This document shows, piece by piece, positions 55,691 through 64,000 of a stretch of DNA of 64,000 bases (the first letter of the stretch is position 1; the number at the start of each line of letters is the position of its first letter). A program made the translations under genes and the position numbers. The stretch comes from Monodelphis domestica. Lineage: Eukaryota > Chordata > Mammalia > Didelphimorphia > Didelphidae. Where the stretch lies: assembly GCF_027887165.1 (NCBI RefSeq), contig NC_077234.1:165133877-165197876 (forward strand), written 5' to 3'. Under the pieces are notes generated by a model. It did not search any database and was not told the DNA's origin. It was given only the letters and a program-made list of their open reading frames with translations.

Positions 55691-58560
55691 AAATGGAAAG
55701 CATCCACTGTAAGTGGCATGAAAAGGGTGCAGCAGCAAAACAGATATTGATGCCTGCTCTTTAATGTCCATTCTACTGACGAAATATTAATTTCTAACAT
55801 GAAAATCTTTGACAGTGCTAAGGTCTTCCTTCAGTAGCTGGGGCTGGAGCACCTCCTGGAGCAGTTGCCAGATTGTATCTCCAAAGGAGTTTTGAATATA
55901 ACATAAACAAGATCCTAAGAATCATTTCATTTTTTTTACATGTGTAGAATACATAGTACTTATTATGAAGGCAGATCAGCAGCCATCAGAAGCATTATAG
56001 CTTCTCTTTATTCCTTGACTTTCTAAAAGACTTTGAAATCTGGTTGTAAATACTCTGGGAAGCAGCTTCTTTGTTGTAGGAGAGTCAGGGAAATGAGACA
56101 TTAAAGGGAGGAATCTTTCTCTGCCATTTATTTTGTAGTTAAGCAAGGGTGAAGGAATCTGTGTGAAGGTTTTGCTCTGTGATTTAAGAATTTAATCTCG
56201 TACCATTTTGTGGAATTGATGATAGAAATAGAGATCCAAATGGTATTGCTTCCCCCATGTTATTTTTTGTTGGCTCAGACCATTACCTTTCCTGGGGAGC
56301 TATGGTGCCTGACGATCTTCACAGCTTCTTTTATAGATCTTTTCTGGGACAGTTTGGTACAAAGGCACAAGAGGCCAGTTTGAACCCAAGTCCTGTCCTC
56401 GTTTGGTCTGTGATTTAGTCTAGTGACACTTTGGGATGGCCAGAACATGGCATTTTTGGATCAGAATCCCGGTGAAAGTTCTCTCCATGGTTTGGAAGAG
56501 GCCTTTGGGGCTGACCTGCCATAGCACTACCATAATTTCTTTTTCTGTCTGCTTCCATTGGTTTGCCCTGGAGCCGGTTGTCAGATGGGAACAGCTTTGA
56601 ACCAACTGTTCTTAGGATCCAGGACCCTTTTATATATTTTCCCCTCAGACATATTTTCATTGTCCTTGGCTACTTAGGCAGAACTGGCACCAGTGCTAGA
56701 TGGGAAGATGGGAAGGAGTGTGTGAAGGCTTCTTTTTCAGGGGTTGTAGCTCAGCCTCCATTCTGGATGGCCACTAGATGGCACTCACATATTAAATTTA
56801 GGCTAGGCAGACCTGTCTGTGCCGCTGCTGCCTTTGTAAAATTTTCAGAGGATTTCAGCCAAAGCTTTGATGCTTTAAAAAACAAACAAAAAAATGATAT
56901 ATGTATGTGTGTGTCATTAATGGTAGCTACACAGATTTTCAGAAGAATATGTGGTGTCCTTAAGGGATGCACTTTCAAAAATACCTTCAAATTCTCTCTC
57001 TCTTTGTTGTGACATTCTTTTACCATTAACAAAAGCAAATGTTTACATGGCAGTTTATCCATTTTGTAGAGTAGGTGATAAAAACCACCCTGCTTCTTCC
57101 TTCAACCATTCCGAGGCACGGTTTAATAAAGGCAAAAGGTTTGGGGGGAATGATGCTGGGGATAGGGAATAGAGAGGTTTGTTCAAGATAAATTAAAATA
57201 TTTTTCCCTCACAATTGGTATATTAATAGATCATTCATACATAATTTCTATAATCATTTTATAATTAAGCTTTTTTATCCAGTGGTTTCCTTTTTGTGTG
57301 TGTGTGCTCACCTCTAACTGGAGGTGGGAACACTCGGTGTTTTATTTATTCTATGCTGTTGGATAGATCTGCTACAATCAAATGACTTGCCCAATTGTAG
57401 GCTGCAGTTTACATTTAACACATTATTGCATAAAAACTGAACCGTTTACTAAATTTTAGATTTGTCCAGTTGTAAGGCAGAATGAGCACATTAGTATGTA
57501 ACAATGCATCGTTTGGATACCGATTACTCCCGATACTGTCTAAAGCAATGTTGGTTTTGCTTCTTGGACATCTTGAGGAGATATTCAAAGAATACATGCA
57601 AACTCGATTCATCCATGCCCGCCTTAGCTGAGATAACAGCACTGCATACCCTACTGTTAAGGTTAACCTGTACACTGCATAAGGACAACAGATGGAAATT
57701 CTGGTTTGCAGCCACTGCAGAAAAATAAAAACATGTTCCAAAGGGAAAAGGATCTTGTATTTCTGTGTTTGAACCTTTGATCTGCATTCACATCTGAAGG
57801 GAAGACTAGACCTTTTGGTGGAGACACATGGCTTTGCATCTGTGAAAACACAGCTGTATATAGCAAAAACAAAACTTGTGAAAAATACAATGGTTTTGCT
57901 GTGTCAGGTTCGCTGCTAATGTTTAAATTCTATACTAGATTGTCTTTTGATATGCCTTTTGAAAACTCTCCCGGCCTTTATGCCATTGTTTAGTAAAGAT
58001 GGTGTTCTAAAAATTCAAATTCTGACCTTTGTAGGATTTAAGACACGATTCTTTTTTCCTTTCTCATAAAGAACTAATGAAATAGTTTGGCATATGGAGA
58101 GCAATTTACCTAGTTCAGTCCTCAAAACGGGAAAAGAAGGTTTTGAAGGGATTCGGGGCCCCTGAAACTACAATTCATTTTTGAGGGGGGAGGGGGTGAA
58201 GAGGACCTAAATGGGGGGGGGGGGGAGTTTTAACAACGCTGCTTACTAAATCCAGAAATTATTTTTTAAAAATAATAAAGGATTATATTTCCTTTACATT
58301 GCAAATCCTATCCCAGAGGATTGCCAAGCACTCAGAAAACATCTACTTCTGCTGTCTGTCTAACCCCCTCTCCTCTTTTAACTGTGGGTGCCAGTTCACT
58401 GTGATGGTGTTCTTTTGGGGTCATTTCCCCAATTAACATAAAAAAAAAACCTCTACTGGGCCATAAGGAGGCATTTTCCTTGCATCCCTTTATTTCCTTC
58501 CGAAATTCCAGACACAGGACCAAAGCTTGTATGCCTGCCTTATCCTGTCCCATACAATTT
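55691..58560. other. repeat-poor sequence, no exon recognised
   Basis: I recognise no SINE, LINE or DNA transposon in this stretch; it has G runs at 58178-58195 and 58205-58227. The 149-codon opening at 56563 is the longest non-repeat opening on the plus strand here. It overlaps minus-strand openings and has no family resemblance, so I do not call it a gene. Confidence 0.45.
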
Positions 58561-58569
58561 CCTAGTATT

Positions 58570-58870
58570 GAATTTGGCAATATCGCCCCGTAGGCCCCTC
58601 CCCTTCCCGTTGGCTCTCCTCCCGACCCCCCCCCCCTCCCTGCGCGTGCCCCCCCCCCCCCCCCCCCAGCCGAAACATTCAGAACTGGAGTTTAGGGATG
58701 TTGTCGATGGAGAAGCGGTGAGGCCGAGAGCCGTAAGTGTGATTAGAGAAAGCAAAAGGCTGCCTTCGTGTCATCTCCCTGCCAGAGGTATTCTTCACTT
58801 TCTTCTGAGGGAAGCAAATGGAAGGGGAGCTGCTGTCGGGCTCACACCTCCCTCCCCACATTGCTGCCAG
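58570..58870 (+). promoter_or_regulatory. small CpG cluster with poly-C runs, possible regulatory element or exon
   Basis: About ten CpGs fall in 58575-58740, the only CpG-dense patch apart from the promoter at 15.5 kb. Two poly-C runs (58626-58636 and 58649-58668) lie in it. A consensus splice donor 'gccgtaagtg' (GTAAGT at 58733-58738) follows 60 bp downstream of them in sense orientation. It could be an alternative or unknown first exon, or simply an enhancer-like element. No coding claim is made. Confidence 0.35.
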
Positions 58871-59480
58871 CGGATTCTCTCCAGCAATACTAACAGCTTC
58901 ATTAGCGAGCTGCCTAAAAGGATGAAAAGTTGTTGGGGTGGTTGTTTATTTTTTTAAAGAGAAATAGTTTTATTATTACTAATAATCATGATGATCAGGA
59001 GCGTTAATCACCCTGATGATAAAAGCATGAGTGGGATCACAGCTCCCGTCTGTGCACCAAGCAGAAAGTTTTCCCTTTGAAGTCATCATTCCCTCCTCAC
59101 CCTTCCAGGAGGGAAGAGGGAAAAAAAACAACTGTAAAGATCTGAAGCCACTGAGGAATGCTGAATTGATGTCTTTCCTCTCCTGCCCTCCTTCTCCCCC
59201 CTCCCCCGCCTCCTCCCCGTCCTTTCAACTTTGTGTTCTTTGAAACAGTAGAGTTAGCTTTATCCCAGCCGAGGCTGCGCCGTCCAGGCCCTCCACTGCA
59301 ACAGGCATCCATCCCCTCCCCGCAGAGCGATTGGTTGGGGTGGGGGCGAGTGTCTCGGGGAAGGGTGGGGTGGAAAACGGATAAGGAAAAAGAGAGGAGG
59401 AAGCGGAAAATAACAGCGGTGATAAGGGATAGGAAAGAATATCTCCCAAAGGAGTATATCAGAATTCATTTTTGATTTAA
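58871..59480. promoter_or_regulatory. candidate conserved non-coding block
   Basis: Unique, non-repetitive sequence with homeodomain-like TTAAT/ATTA sites ('actaataatcatgatgatca', 'gagcgttaatcaccctgatg'), a 'cttcattagcgagctg' TAAT core, and GATAAG motifs near 59380 and 59420. Texture (unique, balanced composition, no coding frame, TAAT and GATA sites) is like deeply conserved enhancers. This is judged from appearance only. Confidence 0.3.
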
Positions 59481-62400
59481 ATAAATAGATACTAGATATG
59501 CATAGATTTAATACTCATACATTATATTTAGCCATATTTTATGTGTATATCATACTATATCTTGTGTATATGCACATATACTCTGTTTAGTGTCTATACA
59601 CATATACAAATGTATATAAATATATACACACAAAACAGAAGGGGGGATGGATCTAGAGTGTGTGTACAAATTCTAGGCTACAACTGCATTTTATTCCTGA
59701 GACTGTTGGTGTCACCAGAGTCTCTATTTTTCATGCCTAGAATATGTTGTGGAGGACTTTGTAAAGCCTATTAATTTTTCAGGCAAAACAGATCAAGTCC
59801 GCCTTTGATGCTGCTGTTTCCTAATTTCATATTCAAGGGTAAAGAATTCTATCCTCTCTTCACTTTTTTACATAATTTTAAAAGTTGTGAGTTTTTCCGC
59901 CAATGGCAGAGAACTTTAAAGCATATACAATTCATTATTTTTTGTTTGTTTTTTAGTAAAAGGTCTATGTAACTTTTCATACAATATTTGCTCTAATAAT
60001 CTTTACGAAAAATAACATTATTCACACTTTTCAGCTACCTAGGTCAATAGTGCTAATCCTGTATTTTAATTAGCTATCAATAGATGGAGCTATCAACAGC
60101 TTTTCCTTCTTGTTTTTTCTCAAAGAACGGATCATTAACAAGCTAATATCACTTTTAAGGGAAAAAATACCCAGGATCATTAATTGCCCAAAGGTACCCA
60201 TAATCCTTACTTTTGTTTACTTTCGCGTGTATTTTTGAGTACTTGGTTTTTGCAAAGTCTGTATTCACATTTTTAAAATTTTTGCAGTGTATTCATAGCA
60301 AATTGAAACTTTGAAAACAATTTCAAGACTTTGTATTCTTATCTCCATAACTTTGCAAGAAAGTATCTTTGATTTAACTTACATATGCTAAAATCACAGC
60401 GTGGTATTTTTTTTTGTTTATTTGTTTTTTATCACCATTCTCTCTTATTTGTAAGAGATGTCCTGTTTTCCACTGTTCTATTGTTGATATTGGCTGAAGT
60501 AATAGTATATTTTTTTGTGTTTGGATACCAGTGTTTCACATTTTTTCTATTTCATCCTTCAGTGGTATGATATCCCAAACAATCATGAATTATCCTGAAA
60601 ATTAATGTGTACAATTGAAACTATTTCATTTTAGGACAGTTTTGAGTTGATGGGAAATTGTCATTATTTTAAGATGTGTACATAGTAATAAATGTGAAAA
60701 ATGGGTAGAAATTTAAAGGGTAACAGTAGCAGAGATGCTTTTAATAGTGTAAATATTAGGGGTCTTAAAAATAAAGTGGAGTGCTTTGTGACTCCCAAGT
60801 GTACAGAACTTGACTTCTTAGCATATATAAGACAGCATGTAATAGTATCTTTTCCTTTCATGAGCACTGAAGTTCCTTCTGGGCATTACAGGTCACTTAT
60901 TTCTCAAAAATCTGATCACAAAGCTGTAACATATAATATTTATAAAATCTACTTCATCTGTTGGGAGAAAGGAGGAGGTTGTATTATTTTCAGGTTGTGA
61001 GTTTCTTAGGGAAATGGAAAGAAATATCTAGCCTCCTCAAGAGCAAGGTGTGAACAGAATATATTAAGATGCTATACTGACTCATTCAGCCCTAGAATTA
61101 AAAAATGATATGATTAAAAAGAACACCAGAGAACAAATATATGAAGTTGTTATGGCAACTGGACGACTTGGGTTGAAATGTGTAACTCTAAAAGAGAAAG
61201 AGATTGGAAGAAGCCAGAGGAACAAGTCCTACGTTGTACTGGAGAACACAAATTGAACAGTAGTATTATTCCTCTTAGAGCCATCATTCATGCTTCCTTA
61301 ATGTCCATTTTTTAAAAATGTATGTTAGTGGATATTCTCACAGATGATGTTGCCCAGAGTCCGTTATGCCTAGTGTCAGTTGTAGAATAACTTGTTGGTC
61401 ATTTGACCTGTTGAGATAGTGACTTTAAATTGTTATATTCAGTTATTTGCATTCATCCTAAGTTTACAGTTCTGTGATACTTGGTATTGAAAGCTTTATT
61501 TCCTCTCTTGTAGTAGAATTCTTTCTATTCATTTTATTCACTATTCCCTCTTTCAAGGAACATTGAGTTCTAAAGGAATGAAAACAACCAAATACTTCTC
61601 AGAAATATTTGTAATCTTGCAATAGCAACAAAGAAAAGTTATCCCCTTGGGAGAGTTTGATTAGATTTTAATTCTTTCTATGAGTCTAAACGTAGGGTAA
61701 AGTTTCTGATTTGTACTCTTTAAACTATGGGCCAAGATATTTATCATTAAGATTTACAGATTGGCATTGCTAGATCCTGAAAGGTAACTAGCTTAAAATA
61801 TATTTAAAATCCTTGGAATTTTCAGACAGGTTCCCAGGAACATACAATGTCTAAAAGATTTTTTTTTTACATTCTTGCTAATTCTTTGTAATAGGCTTTG
61901 GTTTTATTTTTTCCCCAAACTAAAAATATATTTTTTAATTTTAGCACATTTCAGTCATTTGAGTAGAAAATTAATATATGAGATATGAATAAATCACTTT
62001 TGTCACAAAGTCTAATCACACACACATTTCTAAAAATGGAAATATTTTCTTCTTTAAAAAATTTATTTGCTTGCTGAATGTTGATCGTTCAGTGATTTGT
62101 CTATAAATTCTTATTATGGAAAATGCTTTTTCTTCTGAATAGCTTTAATTTCTTAAAATTGAGGGTAAATAGCCAAATAGAAACTAAAAGTGCCTTCAGA
62201 AAATGTAACACTATTCACAATGATCTCTAAAGTACTGATTCTGAAAAAATATTTTCCCAAAACCATGAGTTTGGCTTTTTACTATTTCTTGAAATAATCT
62301 GACATTTTCTTAATTGGAAGTGAGGGTGTAATGCAAGAATTTCCGTTATGTAATGGATTAATTGTTTTCCTAATACTTTAAAGACTGAGATCGAAACATT

Positions 62401-64000
62401 TTTCCATTCTACTGCAAAATTAACTGCAATAAATCTGTCAGACCCAATCATTCATTTAAAACATTCCAGTCTGATTAAACCTGCACATTTATGTCTCTGA
62501 TTTTTTTCCTCCTGCTTTTACCTTTTCCTTTATGAGAATGGAAAGTAATTAGCTTACTTGTTTGTTTTGTTTGTTTTAATGCTTCGCCTTTTAGAAGACC
62601 CATAGTTGATTTTGGTCTAATAAGTAAGATAAGGAGAATATTTTAAGATATTCTAAATTGAAATATTTGGTGCTTAGTGCACAAATTTTATGGCTCTAGT
62701 GGACTTTCTTTCAACTTTATGCAGTTAAAAAAATAGTAATATGACTGTGAATAATACGTGAATCTTTTGATGCTACCAACATAGATTCTATTTTATTTCA
62801 GGTGGGTCTTTTAATAGTTTGTTGATGTTTTCAGGGTCTCTAAACAAAGTCTGATGTGTTAACAGTCTTATTAACAATGTTAAAATAGAATTAACAGCTT
62901 GTGGATACCTCTAGAGCACAATAGCATGTCAGCCTTCCCTGCCCCCTTATAAATTGTACCCTGCTGTTTCCCCTTTGTTTCATGCCCAATCAGCAAACTA
63001 AACTTTTGTTGAGATAGAAGGCAGTTCAAGTGTTTCTGCTCCAGCTGAAGGGAGGAGCTAATGTGGAATTTATTGGGGAACCAATCAGGACCAGAGGGAA
63101 GAATGACCTCCAAATCAGGCCGAGGGGCTTTCTTGACCTGCTTGGCTGTCTGACCTCTGCCTTGCCATTTAGTCAGTTTAGAAAGGTTTTCCCTGGTTGT
63201 AGTTTACTTTATTCTGCTTTCACTACAAATAACAAAAGTTTTTGTTGATTTAGGATAATTCTCTGCACAGATTTTCTTTATTCTCCTGTCTTTAAAAAAC
63301 AAAAAAAGAAATCTGACTTTAAAAAACTTAATAGCTAAGATAGATTTTCCCAAACTATTCATTGTAATAAAATTGATCTGAATTTTACAAGTTTATCTTT
63401 AGCCAGGGGTAAATTCTGATTTCTCTCTTGCATAATGTGAATGTGGAGAGAGAATCAGAAATAATAATTAGCTGCTAGTTTCAGACTACATGCTTGAAGA
63501 ACTGAAGCTTTGATGTATTTTCCTCCTAATATATTTATATCTGCTCTTTTAAGCTGTGTAGAGAGCATATCTATCAGACAGTGACCGATAGTTGTAGAGA
63601 GAATGATTTAAAGGAAGACATATCTTTTCACTTTTAGTCTTAATTATAAAACTTAAGGGAACTGTCAGCACTTTAAGATAGGAAGTTAGGGTGCAGTCTA
63701 CCAGGTGGACATACCTTTAATCCCTTGCAAATATACTGTGTGTTGTTATAATTATCTGTATGTGTAAAATAATTCCTGATATTCATCGAATGGATATGGG
63801 TGGGTATGAGAAATTTTTTGAGGTTTCAGTAGTCTTTGGATTGCACAAGAAATGTCATTGCCATTAAATGTCACTTTATTTCCTGCTCCTCTTCCTTTTC
63901 TTTATTTAGAACATTTCATTCTAGAACTTAAGAATTAGAGCTGGCCTTTGAGATGTTTATTATTGGCACAGTACAACTTGTCTTTTGATAGAAACAGGAA
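59481..64000. other. repeat-poor, AT-rich sequence to the window edge
   Basis: I recognise no mobile element over about 4.5 kb. A block around 60030-60230 ('gtattttaattagctatcaa', 'ccaggatcattaattgccca') carries several TAATTA/ATTA cores. Short openings are chance. Ordinary splice-like signals occur but no open exon with both splice sites stands out. Confidence 0.4.

Noticed and set aside
56563..57012. 149-codon plus-strand opening in a repeat-poor area
   Set aside because: No recognisable domain, no splice-site or promoter context, and an opposite-strand opening of 103 codons overlaps it; chance is the simpler reading.
58568..58957. 129-codon Pro-rich opening
   Set aside because: Opened by poly-C runs; it crosses a consensus donor site. 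Kept only as a possible regulatory or non-coding exon region.

Overview
The window is most likely intronic and intergenic DNA from a marsupial. It is AT-rich, has no long open reading frame and no operon-like gene packing, and is dense in old mammalian-wide repeats (MIR/CORE-SINE, L2). It also carries repeats typical of metatherian genomes: tRNA-headed SINEs with the Gly-poor 'lost head plus accurate tail' structure, SINEs with an RTE/BovB-like tail, a BovB-like reverse transcriptase remnant, and many 5'-truncated L1 copies of the marsupial 3'-UTR type. I cannot fix the species. All repeat names come from sequence patterns I recognised, not from a database search.

Layout. 1-6.3 kb: MIR, RTE-SINE and L1 tails, a long antisense L2 copy, and a large purine microsatellite. 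6.3-10.5 kb: a degenerate tandem array of eight units of about 168 bp, broken apart by three L1 insertions; one of those L1s was itself hit by a solo LTR. 10.5-15.3 kb: a possible decayed retrocopy, a long antisense L1 with a SINE nested in it, and weak repeats. 15.45-15.8 kb: the one convincing gene feature, a CpG island with a CCAAT box, GC box and YY1-type start site. It holds a first coding exon ending in a GTGAGT donor; the short Ala/Arg-rich N-terminus fits a mitochondrial precursor and is tentatively CLYBL. 15.8-64 kb: no further exon that I can defend. This is what a very large first intron would look like. It holds a hAT MITE (17 kb), about a dozen L1 pieces, L2 and MIR copies, a BovB/RTE fragment (39 kb), a decayed hAT element with recognisable transposase C-terminus (44.3-45.6 kb), and a long imperfect palindrome (47.7 kb). 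From about 55.7 kb to the right edge I recognise almost no mobile elements; the stretch contains a modest CpG cluster and blocks that look like conserved non-coding DNA.

The main interest lies in the nested history at 6.3-10.5 kb, the hAT remnants, and the repeat-poor right end. I found no prokaryotic-type system, CRISPR array, or complete protein-coding gene. Most short open reading frames here are chance openings or lie inside repeats.
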